From: Hevea brasiliensis
Taxonomy: Eukaryota; Streptophyta; Magnoliopsida; Malpighiales; Euphorbiaceae
Length of the DNA: 64,000 bases
Direction: 5' to 3'
NCBI RefSeq assembly: GCF_030052815.1
Contig: NC_079493.1
Location: 63,364,691 to 63,428,690 of the forward strand
Positions 1 through 10,334 of the stretch are shown one piece after another. Under the pieces are notes generated by a model, which made no database searches, was not told the DNA's origin, and worked only from the letters and a program-made list of their open reading frames with translations. The position numbers and the translations under genes were made by a program. Each line of letters begins with the position of its first letter. The first letter of the stretch is position 1.

Positions 1-445
1 TATGTGTGAACCGTTTCCAGGTCTGCCTATGCTCGAGGTGTAGGTAAATCCGATTCTGCGCCGCATAAGGGATTTCTAGCAATGCTTGATATTCTTCCAT
101 AGTGGGAGCAGTATCGATATCGTTGAAAGAGAGCACCGCATACTTAGGATTCCAAACTGTCAACATGGCCTTTAATGCCGGGACTTGAACTTTAACTCGT
201 ATCAAGGTTGCAATCCTCCCATATCTCTTCTCAAATTGTGCTTTGACTTGATCGGGAAATGACTTCCAACCATTGGCCAGACCCTCGAGACTGTTCATTC
301 TGACTTCAATCTTGCTCAGGTCCAATGGAGGTAATGAGCTAGTATCACTTTATGGGGACACTGAACTATGAGACGGTTCGGGCCATGGTTTAGCATTCTG
401 TTCTAGTCTAAGAATTTCTTCTGCCGACTGACTCGAGGATGCCAT
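1..445 (-). pseudogene. Tat/Ogre-type gag, N-terminal part, truncated by window edge
   Basis: The minus strand opens at an ATG (443-445) with MASSSQSAEEILRLEQNAKP. After an in-frame TAA near 357 it continues in the same frame as LDLSKIEVRMNSLEGLANG, then KRYGRIATLIRVKVQVPAL, LTVWNPKYAVLSFNDID and TAPTMEEYQALLEIPYA. The pattern 'RYG.I..L..VKV..PAL..M...WNP.Y..F.F..ID..PT.EEY..LL' is familiar to me from the N-terminal Gag region of plant Tat/Ogre Ty3-gypsy elements. Gag would form the cytoplasmic particle that packages element RNA. The rest of the element lies left of the window. The single stop makes this copy a pseudogene. The family call is from memory of the pattern, not from a search. Confidence 0.7.
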
Positions 446-1280
446 GTTAAAAATGATGCTTATCCTTTTACAGACCTTATTTTGGTGATGCCTGCAGGAA
501 AAACTTATTAGCAGGATAAATTCAGGTAATCTTGAATTATACTGTTCGCAGAGTGACACCTACACATTTATCAAAGTAGGAAAGTGTGTAGGTTTTCTTA
601 ACAGTATGATTCAAGATTACCCTAAAAAACAAAGACTAAGTAAAACACAAACAGAATAGGGTAAGAGTAAGTATGCCCCTTTTGTCCTAAAATAAGGAGA
701 GTCCTAGTACCAGCTAGGTGCTACCTAATTGGATAGTTCTATCTTATAAGGTAGCTTGCTACGGCTTCTAACTATCGTGACATTTTAGCTCAAGATCTAA
801 TCTTTTAAAAGCCACAGGTTCCCAAATTGCCCTTACTGTAAACAGTAGAGCCCCATTCTATCCCCCATGATACTGTTGGGAAAGTTCCACGGGTATCACA
901 GTGAATAGAACGAGTTTCAATTTGAGCAGAAGCCTTCACGGATACTAACGGGGTAAAACCCACGGGTACCGCTACATGACCCCCTCCTACTTTCCTAAAA
1001 TGATAAGAAAGCCCGGGTATAGGGCTGAAGTGTGTGAGGACATTATGTGAGTGTTCAGTGTGTGAAGGGACACCTTTACCTCTTCCTAGTATGGGGAAAT
1101 TCTCTTTTTTTCTTTTAAACGAAGAGCGCTGTAGGAAGTAAAACAAGCAAGACAAACAAAACAGTTAGCAGGAATAACAATAATTAACATATAGAATTTT
1201 GCAGAGTGAGCCCACCTAACTATGATTTGATCGCAAAATTAAATCTACTTATGGACCTCTGGACCGGGGTTAAGTCATAC
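446..1280 (-). other. Leader between Tat-like primer site and gag
   Basis: This non-coding stretch would be the 5' leader of the minus-strand Tat/Ogre-like element, between its primer-binding site and the gag ATG. Open frames here (for example 805-1155) have no recognisable domain or conserved composition. I see no other structure. Confidence 0.45.
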
Positions 1281-1300
1281 CGTCCCCAGTGGAGTCGCCA
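1281..1300 (-). other. Primer-binding site, tRNA-Arg-like, of Tat/Ogre element
   Basis: Read on the minus strand this is TGGCGACTCCACTGGGGACG. I recognise it as the tRNA-Arg-type primer-binding site usual in plant Tat/Ogre elements. It lies three bases (GCT) from an LTR end that reads GCGACA on the minus strand, and it lies upstream of the gag start on the same strand. All of this fits a minus-strand element whose 5' LTR extends rightwards from 1304. Confidence 0.65.
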
Positions 1301-1729
1301 AGCTGTCGCAAGGGGTTTTGCGGTCGCCTGGACGAACACTCACCGAAGTGGGAAAGAGTGAGGAGTTGCCACTTTAATTTTGAGGGAAATTAAAGAAAAC
1401 CATTTGTGAAATGCAAATTAAAATGAAACCACTTCAAATACAGAGATTCTAGGTTCGAGGTCTGTAAACGGGTGGGGAAGGTATTAGGCACCCCACCTCG
1501 TCCCTCAATGAGGGTGAGCAGATTTAACCTTATGTTCTCTATAGATTAGAATCGATAGTTAGAGGGGTTCGAATGGAAATGTTAATCCTTTTGATAAAAA
1601 GGAATATTTGATTTTTCACTAATTCGGATTACCCAGATACATAAGTAAATGAGACAACCTTAGTGAATTGGTGTTGTGTTATGGTTTTCGTTTGTGGGAT
1701 TACTTTGCATATTTATTAGAATTCAATTT

Positions 1730-2209
1730 GAGAATCGGATAAGAACTCTCCTCCGATCTCTTTTAGATTAAAATTTCGATTGGAGATCAGATAAGAACTC
1801 TCCTCCGATCTCTTTTAGATATTTATGAGAATTTTTTTTAGTGATAATCAGATAAGAAGTCTCCTCCGATCTCTTTTAAATATTTATTAAAATTTTGGAT
1901 TGAGAATCGGATAAGAACTCTCATCCGATCTCTTTTATATTAAAATTTCGATTGGAGATCGAATAAGAACTCTCCTCCGATCTCTTTTAGATTAAAATTT
2001 CGATTGGAGATCGGATAAGAACTCTCCTCTGATCTCTTTTAGATATGAGAATTTTTTAGTGAGAATCGGATAAGAACTCTCCTCCGATCTCCTTTGAATA
2101 TTTATTAGAATTTTTAGCTTGAGAATAGGATAAGAACTCTCCTCTGATCTCTTTTAAATATTTGTTAAAATTTTTGGCTTGAGAATCGGATAAGAACTTT
2201 TCCGACCTC
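1730..2209. repeat. Tandem array of hairpin-bearing 51-60 bp units, about nine copies
   Basis: About nine imperfect units share the core GAATCGGATAAGAACTCTCC followed by TCCGATCTCTTTTAGAT, with an AT-rich tail that varies in length (51-60 bp per unit). Each unit has an inverted repeat: AGATCGGA or a variant, a 12-base loop TAAGAACTCTCC, then TCCGATCT. The last unit is truncated at TTTTCCGACCTC. The array is inside the probable LTR of the Tat/Ogre-like element. Confidence 0.85.
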
Positions 2210-3643
2210 TCGAAACCTGATTACGTCTACACATCATAAGACCCTAAGACTAAGGGTTCTGGCATTCAAAGATGCCGGGGATCTGAATAAGGCTTCTTTT
2301 AACTCATTGGTACCTCGTGACTAGACAGGGGATACCAGACTAAATTTTACCGACCTCCTATGTGGTCGCCTTACCAGTACCTTTTGACAGGTGATACTCG
2401 ATCTGTTCCATTTGCTTATCTGAGATTTGGTTTTATTCCGCTTTATGACATTTTACCAAATCGTCTTCTGTGTTAGTCTAGTGATTCAACTTTACTATTT
2501 TCCTGACTTATTATTCAGACCTTTTATTATTTTAAAGAAACTCTTAAGATACAGTTACCTACATTTTATCCAACTACTTATACGCTACTCGGGACTAGAA
2601 CACTTGCATTTAGAAGTAACAAAGATTAATAAAAAGAATGGACTGATTAACAAAGAAGTAAACTCGAGAATAACCTTCTTCGCGTTTTTTAATGCAATAT
2701 AAACTTGGTGAAAATTACAAACATAAAAACAAAGGAAATACGTAAAATAAAAACGAACACTTGATAAAGCAGTGATATAAGCACTCACTTGTAGGGAGCC
2801 GAATCTATTGAACTAACTACGGAATCACAAAACGTAATAGAACTGCGGGCTGATAGCCTGAGGGCTAAGGTTTACCTTGAAATGAAGGACACTTTGCTAA
2901 AATGCAGTCAGGTTAAAATAATAACCAAGTTTGAATGAAGTTGAGCTTGGAAAATGGGAGTGGAAATAAAGATAACAAAGACAGAAAGTGAGAGTGTCAC
3001 AGGATAATGAACGAACTGAAAATGGAGAGTTTCAGTATTCAAAAATCCCTTTGCAAGAAAATACTTCAGAAAACTGGTTTCAAAAGTTTTTCTTATGAAA
3101 GCTCAAAATAGCAGAGTAACGAACTGAATTAAATTTCAGAGTCCTTCTACTATAGTCACTACCCTCTTTTTTCGTCCTCTATTGAACAATTTTCATGCAG
3201 GTATTTATAGGAACCAGGTGCTCTCCACGAAGGGTCAGGATTTTTTTTGAGGGAGATGGAAGGTTAGGATTTTAAAGGACATGATCTGAGGCTCGGGAAT
3301 TAAAGAGAATTAGAACTAACGGCTGAGATCCCTTTTAGAATATTTGTCCTTTCTCTCTTCTAATCTGACGACCCAAAATTTCCTTGTCAAGGGTGATCCG
3401 AGGGCTGGGAGTGAAAGGCGCTAGTCTTATCGTCTTCTTCTTTAATCGAAGGGCTCCAGGCCCGTCCTTACAAGTAGGATCAACAGTGGAGATTAGGATG
3501 TACAGCACTGTCATGACATACTCTGGCGCATGTCAGTAATGCGGGCGATTCTGGGGCGTGCGGTGGAGATTTCGTCTGCAACGCTTTAACTACCTCGGCT
3601 CTGATTATGACGACAGTTAGCGGAAGTTGTCTTATTCCCTTTG

Positions 3644-3690
3644 TTTTCCGATCTCCCCTCCTTTCCGATCTCCCCTTCTTTCCGATCTTT
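3644..3690. repeat. Short pyrimidine-rich CCGATCT tandem repeat
   Basis: Three imperfect 16-17 bp units of the form TTTCCGATCTCCCCT occur in a row. They share the CCGATCT core with the larger array at 1730-2209. Confidence 0.7.
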
Positions 3691-4409
3691 CTAACAAGAC
3701 CTTTTTCCGCTCTCTCGTGCCGGGCTCCACTCTTCCGACCTCTCCAACTCTGATCTTCTCTTCATCCGGTCCAGCTCAGTCAAAGCATTTATTCCTTCGA
3801 TTTTTGAGGCATCTGCTTCATTTTCTACTCGCAATAAATGCTCGAATTTTCCCTATATATATACCTTCAACCGGGAAGCCCCCCGCATTTGATTTTCTCC
3901 TCTTCCTTCTCACATTTACTGTTCTAACTGCTCCGGTAGCAGTCCCGGCCATGATAGTGGCCTTTGATCTTTTTCCGATTGTTCTTTTTATTCCCTGACT
4001 GAAAATTTATGATCCCGATGATCGGGAAATTATGATAACCTTATTTGATGACAGTGAGAGAACCGGACTAACTTACCGACCTGGATCGAGGACTTCGATC
4101 GTGTCGATCTTGAATCGTTCTACCGATATAATCGCCGAACTGATTTTGGGCGAGAAGACTCCTAATATTCCCCTTAACATTGGTGACTGCGCCTTGAAGT
4201 TCATTCATCTTCTCACCACATTGGGTGTCCCGACAGCGGCTCGGTTCCGAGCAATAACATTGATGACGACCTCTCTCATCTTCATGAGAGTCATAATCCC
4301 CCCATCTGAGCTGTACATCTGTCCGATGTCGATGGCTGGCCTAACACATCTTTTGATTCAGCCACAAGACTAGGCTTTGACATAGGTCTTTGTTAGATGG
4401 GATGTACTA

Positions 4410-4548
4410 CCGATCTCTAGAGATCGCCCAAATGATGTAATTTGACTTTCAATGTAATCCGATCTCTAGAGATCGCCCAAATGATGTAATTTGACTTTCG
4501 ATGTAATCCGATCCCTAGAGATCGCCCAAATGATGTAATCCGACCTTT
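4410..4548. repeat. 49-bp tandem triplicate with a perfect palindrome
   Basis: Three head-to-tail copies start at 4411, 4460 and 4509, exactly 49 bp apart. Copies 1 and 2 contain the 16-bp palindrome CGATCTCTAGAGATCG, and copy 3 has one change (CGATCCCTAGAGATCG). The palindrome is followed by CCCAAATGATGTAAT. It again carries the GATCG theme of this region. Confidence 0.85.
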
Positions 4549-4791
4549 TTGTAAATAAAATTTTATTTTGACAACTATCATTTTTATTATTATTGCATTG
4601 ATTATTTTTCGATCTCTGATGTGTTTGTCCGATTCGGTTCCTAACTGAACAATCCTTAACCGATCTGTAACTAGCCAATCCCTTTTATTATGGAATTTCT
4701 GGAATATTCATGAGACGTGTCAGAAAAGCTGGCGAATCCCACTAACCGATGCACCGCCTGGAACACTGTGAGCATTAAATGCTCAGACGGG

Positions 4792-4800
4792 TATAAATAG
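4792..4800 (+). promoter_or_regulatory. TATA box upstream of Transposase_28 pseudogene
   Basis: TATAAATAG lies about 150 bp upstream of the first ATG of the plus-strand gene, in a GC-richer context with a plausible transcription start about 30 bp further on. A possible leader intron donor (CCG|GTAAGG near 4903) follows. Its position relative to the gene is the only support. Confidence 0.5.
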
Positions 4801-4948
4801 GGGATGGGTCAACCAGTTGCTCTCTTATGTCATTTTCAGCATCCTGTGAGCGATTCCAAAATTCTCTTGATTTTTCAAGTTCTTCCGATACCAATCAAGC
4901 TCCGGTAAGGGTTTTGATCCTTCTTTTAGTTTAAATTCTCTATTTCCT

Positions 4949-6784
4949 TTGAAAATGAGTGGTGCCGATGGTCAGAGAGCAGTAAGCCCCCCTTCCGTTC
5001 ATATCTCATGGTCGTCTGATGAAGTGGAGGTGGTCGGACCAAGCGTGCGACCTGAACCTCCTAGGGTCTCCATTCCAGCTCAAGGGCAAGTAGCACCATC
5101 AAGGCATGTACCTTCTTTAGGGAGAGAAAATCTTCCCATGGACGAGCTGCCATCAATCCTGCAAGAAACCGACCTGCAGTCGTTCAGCGAGGAGTACAAC
5201 ATCCGGCCTGATTTATACGAGCTGATTAAATGTCACGGCGATCTTCGTGCCGATCATTTCTTCGAGGAGAACGATATGATCATGGTATACGAAGAATAAT
5301 TAAAGGCCAGGCTGCGGTTCCCCCTTGATGACTTTTTCAAGGAAGTTTTAAAATTTCACCAAGTGTGCATCACCCAAGTTCACCCGAACTCGTGGCGGAT
5401 CCTAGTAGCCTTCAGAGGCCTCTGCCGAGCTAAGGGATTCCATCCTACAGCTAAGGTATTCGCCAAACTACATAGATTAACTCTTCGAAAGGACGACGAG
5501 TATTGGTTCTTCCAGGCGAAGTCACATTGCGGGCTTTTTACCGACCTGCCCTCCTCCCTGAAGAATCGGTAGAATCGCTTCTTCATTCTGAGGAGCAAAA
5601 TTCTGAACAACTTTGAGGGCTTCCCTTGCAGTTGGCTGCACCAGGGCCCCTTACTTCTGAAGCGCATCACCCTAAATAGGGAAGAAGGCCTGATGGTGAT
5701 GGAGGTGACAGATCAGGCGGTCAGAGAGAAGTTCTCTTGTTTGGATGCAGTGACTGTCGAACTGCGTCACTGGACAATGGAGTTGATCACTGGTGAAGAT
5801 CACGGGCTTCAGCTCTCTGACCTTGGCATCGGTATTTTCTATATCTCAGATCTTTGGACCTTAGCGATCTCACTGACCTCTTCTTTACGCAGGTATGGTA
5901 AGCGGTGAAGCTTCCAAGGAGAGCCGAAAGCGGAAGAGGGAGGTCTCCCGGAAAGTGCGGGAGATGAAGCGTTCCGAGCTGCTTCAAATGCCCAGTCATG
6001 ATCTCGGGAATATGCAAGGAGGCTCGTCTCAACCCTTGGGACTGCCGGTCATAAAAGTGGTCCGATCTCCTCCTTGCCAAGAAGAGTCACCTCCACCTCC
6101 TCCAGTCGCTTCGAGTGCGAAAGGGGGTCCTTCCCAACCTCCTGTAAGGACCCTTTCCCGCGGTGCCCAAATCTTGATCCACTCGCTAAAGAAGAATCGC
6201 ACGGTTCGAGAGAACCTGGGTTTTGCTAAGGTCTTAGGGTCCTCCATCTGCCTTCGGGAGGATCAGGATAGGCTGTCCCGGACAATCTTGATGACATCCT
6301 GACCCGATCTATGAGCCTGAACATGGAGTGCTTGGTGAACCAGCACATTGTCTGGGAGAAGGCTCACCGCCTGGGTAAGGAGGTCGAGAAGATGGGTCAT
6401 AAAGTGGCTTCCCTCTGATCCCAACACTCATCCGCTCAGAACTACATATTTGAAATTGAGGGGCGGAAGAAGTTCTACGAGGATAAGCTGGCCGAGCAAG
6501 CTCATGTTCTTGAAGAAGTTCAGGCGCTCCGGGCCGGTGAAGTTGCTCACCTCACTGAGGAGCTCAAAGCGAAAGAAGAAGAGGCGGTGACAAGGGAGGC
6601 TGGCGCTTATGTGAATGCTCACAGGGATCTCTTGGCCGAGCTCAAGAAGCGTTATCCCGAGGAGGACTTCTCCTGGATGGTCGACCTGGCTCCCCAAGAC
6701 GAAGAGGAAAGCGAGGAGGAGGCCGAAGGTGAGGGAGGGAGCGAACAAAATGTAGATCAGGCTGGGGGTGATCCCCCAGGCTAA
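4949..6784 (+). pseudogene. Broken gene with plant 'putative gypsy type transposon' (Transposase_28) domain
   Basis: The ATG at 4949 opens a frame that runs with two in-frame stops (TAA near 5297, TAG near 5570) to about 5830. It contains RFPLDDFFKEVLKFHQV, ITQVHPNSWRILVAF and FTDLPSSLKNR, matching my memory of Pfam PF04195. A GT-AG intron ending at 5892 (donor at 5793 or 5832; both are phase 1) would join this to KRKREVSRKVREMKRSE from 5893. After a frameshift near 6280, frame 2 resumes at 6311 with a Glu/Lys-rich probable coiled coil (IEGRKKFYEDKLAEQAH) and an acidic tail (EEESEEEAEGEGGSEQN) ending at 6784. TGA near 6415 probably replaces an Arg codon. The function of this family is unknown; it is associated with gypsy-like elements. 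The gene is antisense to the Tat gag at 1-445. Confidence 0.7.
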
Positions 6785-7120
6785 TGACCTGTATAAATTT
6801 TAATATGAAATGAAATGAAATTCCCTTTTTGTTCAATGATTGGATGTGATCGGAAAGTCTCTAAATTGCATAAGCACTTGATTGTCTGAGCATATTAGAA
6901 CAACATCAAAAAGTGATTATTAATCTAAGTGTAAGAGGTCGGAAAACACAATAAGCATGAGATCGGCTGGAAACCAACGCTAAACGGGACTTGATTAAAA
7001 TTGGAAATTTGACTTGAACGCTTAAGATCGGGATCATCATTAAACCGGATCGACGCCTTAACTTTATTATTCCCAAACTTTTAAATGAGAGATCGGCAAT
7101 AAGACAGGTGGCACGAAGGC
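6785..7120 (+). other. 3' flank of Transposase_28 pseudogene, AGATCGG-rich
   Basis: There is no gene here. The stretch has several GATCGG/GGTCGG motifs spaced tens of bases apart. It stops at the TSD of element A1 and resumes in the same style at 18161, so the two stretches were contiguous before A1 inserted. Confidence 0.6.
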
Positions 7121-7125
7121 ATAAT

Positions 7126-10100
7126 TGTAACACCCTCCCAGTAGCAACTCCGTACATTCAACTGTTCCGGTGACCAGTGTCGGTCCGGATAGCTAGAACA
7201 TCCGGAAAAAATATTTAAACTAAAGTGAAGAACCATAATTAACTCAAATATTAATAAGAAAAATTTAGAAAAAATTTTAGAACTAAAATACAACTAAGTC
7301 AAATGAGCCGGTGCCCAAGCGATGGGTAACCAAGAGAGAAGTTGCGGTTCTCGCAACTAGGAGCCCTAGACCCAGGGAAAAATTCATAAATTAATTTTTG
7401 GGACTCCAGAGAAGGGTCATTAAGGTTCCCATGGCATTAGAATGCCAAGAAAATATTTAGAAAAATTTTTCAATCGGTACAGACAATTTTGACCCGTTAA
7501 GCCAAACGGAGGGCATTTTGGTCATTTCGCATTTAGAGGCGATTTTAGCCCGACTTGTCCAGTTGAGTAAATAATTATTATGACATAAAATATGAATTAA
7601 TGTTGATGAAAAATTAATTTAAAGTTAGTAGAAAAGAAAAGAAAAAGAAAATGGAATTAAATTAGATTTATGACATAGGATGACATCATTAAAAAGCTTC
7701 CCACCAACTAGAAATTGACAAGCCAATTAAAATGAGATAAATATAACTAAAATGAAGTAAAAAAATAAACATAATTTCTGCAATTCTCTTCCATTTCCCG
7801 TAACCCATTTTCCCTTCCACCCAAACCACCATTAAAGCTCCCTTAAGCTTCATTTCCCACTTCAATTCACCTCAAAACCTTATCCTTCCATCACAAAAAA
7901 TTATACCCACATCAAGGAGAAGTGTTTGGTAGCCAAGAAAACAAAAGAAAGTGGAAGAAAGTGAGGTGTGAACAAGCTTAGAAAATCACCAAAGAGGTTA
8001 GTGCCATAACCTTTGTTTTTACATCTTTCTAATCATGAATTTGAGCTAAGTTAAGTTAAAAATTTGACAAAAATTGAATTAATGAAGCATGGTTATATTC
8101 CATGAAGTTTTGGCAGCCTTGACATGAGTTAGGGTTAGGAGAAATCTTTGGTTTAAAGTGACATATTGCTGCCCCTCTTATAAATTATATGATTAGTATA
8201 GCAAATTAGGAGTGGGATGCATGAATTGGAGGCTTGGTCAATTAGGGTTAGGGTTTTGGGAGTGAAACTTAGACTTTGCTTATGAAATGGTGAGTGAACA
8301 TTCTAATGGTCAATTAGTGACCATTTGAGGTAAGTTGACCATAATTGGAAGTGAATTAGAGTATTACAAACTGAATTGGTATGCTGCCTAGTGAGGGCAG
8401 CAGGGAGGCTGTGAGTCCAGCCTGTTTGGACTGCCATATCTTTGGCTGTATAGGTTCAATTGGTGTTTGGCCAATTGGACATGAAACTAGACATATAATG
8501 GCACAATTTTGCTGAAGAAACCATGCCCAAAAGACCAAAGCAAGTGGACATATCCTGCAAGCAGATTCTGCAGAATGACAAAATGAACAGTAACTGTTCA
8601 TTTGGCCATAACTCATTGTAAAATGGTCTATTTGACCTGAAATTTTTACAGCAATAAGATAAGATATATACAAACAACTTTCATGAAGAAACATACCCCA
8701 AATTATGACCAGAACCTATCCAACAAGGCACTCACAGTCACTGTTCATTGTACTGTAGATTTGGTAAATTCTGCAGTTTTCTAATCCGGCCAGCTGTGGT
8801 TTTGGGACCATATCTGGAGTTACAAAACTCCAAATGGAGTGATTCAAAAAAATAAATTCAACTAGACAAAATAAGGAACAACTTTCATGTTTACCATTTC
8901 CTCAAATTCCACTGTAATAGTCCCTAATGGAACAGTAAATTTATTGTACAAAAACTGAAAATTCTGCCCCTTAGTGCTAAGTTTGGAAATGGATTTGGTG
9001 ATTAATTCCAACAAGTTTTAAATGCAAAATGTGGTAAATTGGGAGTGTTAAAACCAATACACCTATTTTCTATCCAAAAGTCAACATTTTTGTTGACTAA
9101 TGAAGTGAATAGTGACACCCAAAACTTGAAATTCACAAATTGACGAATTTTAAATATCAAATGACCTAGTATGCCTAACAAGATTGGTTTGGATAGTTTG
9201 GCATGCCAATAGGGTTCAGTTAGCAGTACTGCACATGGCATTATGCCATTCTGTGATTTTATGGCTTTTAGCCATTTGATATTGTGTTGAGACTTGGCCT
9301 CGTGCCTAATACTATTTACAGCTTGTTAGCGCTTACATTTACCTGGAGATACATATGTGACCGATGGTGTGACGGCCCAAGGTACTTGATACCCAGTGCC
9401 AGTTTACCTGTTTATCCAGTCCAGTCATCCAGTATAGGTTACTTGGGCAACCAAATGAATGAAAATGGACAAAGTTAAAGAAATAAATGAATATAACAAA
9501 TACAAAACAAATAAGACATATACATTCAATACATATTTATTTTCTGCTATTTTCTTTTATTTTATTATTGCACCACTAAGCATCATTGCTTAGCGCGTTG
9601 CTTTTGCCACGCGTAGGTTCTGGAGATACTGATCGTGAGCCCAGTAGACCGCAGACTGGGTGAGTTTATCCTGCAGCTCTGCATAGTGTCTGTGTCACCT
9701 CACCCTCCACAGTGCATTGGTAGGACACTAGATTTCATTTTGATATTTTATAACTAATTTTTATTTTCTCATATGTAATCGAACTTATGAAATGTATTTT
9801 GATGTTCATGTAAATAATGAGAATTGTGTTTGTGAATGGAAAAGTGAATGTTTATCTGTGATTTATACATGATTATCACATGAGACAAATGATTGAGAAA
9901 TGAAATTGAAAAATGTTGAGATTTTGATATTGGAGTTTGGGATTGATTGAATATGAATATTGGAAGTGTTTTTCACAGGTTCCGAAGAACTTTTTTTCTC
10001 CATTTTTAGCCGGTACTTTGCCGGATTTTCTTTAAAATCTTCGGAACCTCAATAAATTATAATTTTGAAAAATGGCTCAAAGATATTATATTTCACAAGT

Positions 10101-10207
10101 TATATTCAAAAGCATGATAAAAGTTAATTAAGGTATAATAGAGTGTGCCGATACACCGTGTGACATTGCTTACTCGGGTATACTGTACACGGGTAAGGGG
10201 TGTCACA
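7126..10207 (+). repeat. 5' LTR of A1
   Basis: Starts TGTAACACCC after TSD ATAAT and ends GGTGTCACA five bases before the primer-binding site. It is collinear with 15049-18155. It contains a 20-bp palindrome AGTCAACA-TTTT-TGTTGACT at 9079-9098 and shared LTR modules (for example 8455-8700). Open frames inside the LTR (such as 8356-8694) have no domain and are treated as chance. Confidence 0.95.
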
Positions 10208-10212
10208 TTTAG

Positions 10213-10224
10213 TGGTATCAGAGC
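10213..10224 (+). other. Primer-binding site of A1 (initiator tRNA-Met type)
   Basis: TGGTATCAGAGC lies five bases after the 5' LTR. This is the common plant retrotransposon site complementary to the 3' end of initiator tRNA-Met, where minus-strand DNA synthesis is primed. Confidence 0.92.
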
Positions 10225-10334
10225 ACGGTTTAGGCGTTTCTGGGCCTAGATTAAGTCCATACCATGCATTGCATTTGTAAGAGTCGAGGTGACACTAATG
10301 CAGATCTTTTTGTCTTTGTTATTTTGAATAGGAT

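Larger units (their letters stand above)
1304..4700 (-). repeat. Probable Tat/Ogre-like LTR; right edge unresolved
   Basis: The left edge is well placed: TGTCGCAAGG at 1304 next to the primer-binding site. The right edge is a guess, because no second LTR or TSD is in the window. The stretch has no credible gene. It holds a 51-60 bp hairpin tandem array (1730-2209), a short CCGATCT array (3644-3690), a TATATATATA run (3854-3863), two plus-strand open frames without recognisable domains (3627-3998 and 4032-4373) and a 49-bp triplicate (4410-4548). The heptamer AGATCGG or its complement recurs throughout and continues beyond 6800 and at 18161-18391, which suggests one original element. Confidence 0.45.

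Noticed and set aside
805..1155. 116-codon open frame in the Tat-like leader
   Set aside because: No recognisable motif, low-complexity context, non-coding leader position.
1730..2209. Repeat array that at first resembles a CRISPR array
   Set aside because: The 'spacers' are similar to each other, the unit length varies, and the setting is plant retrotransposon DNA with no cas genes.
3627..4373. Two plus-strand open frames of 123 and 113 codons, the first preceded by a CT-rich repeat and containing a TATATATATA run
   Set aside because: No recognisable domain; composition follows the surrounding CCGATC-rich repeat DNA. I cannot support them as genes.
8130..8260. TTAGGGTTAGGG runs resembling interstitial telomere repeats
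   Set aside because: Only two units, not the plant TTTAGGG repeat, and both runs recur at the same places in the other A1 LTR (about 16048 and 16163), so they are ordinary LTR sequence.
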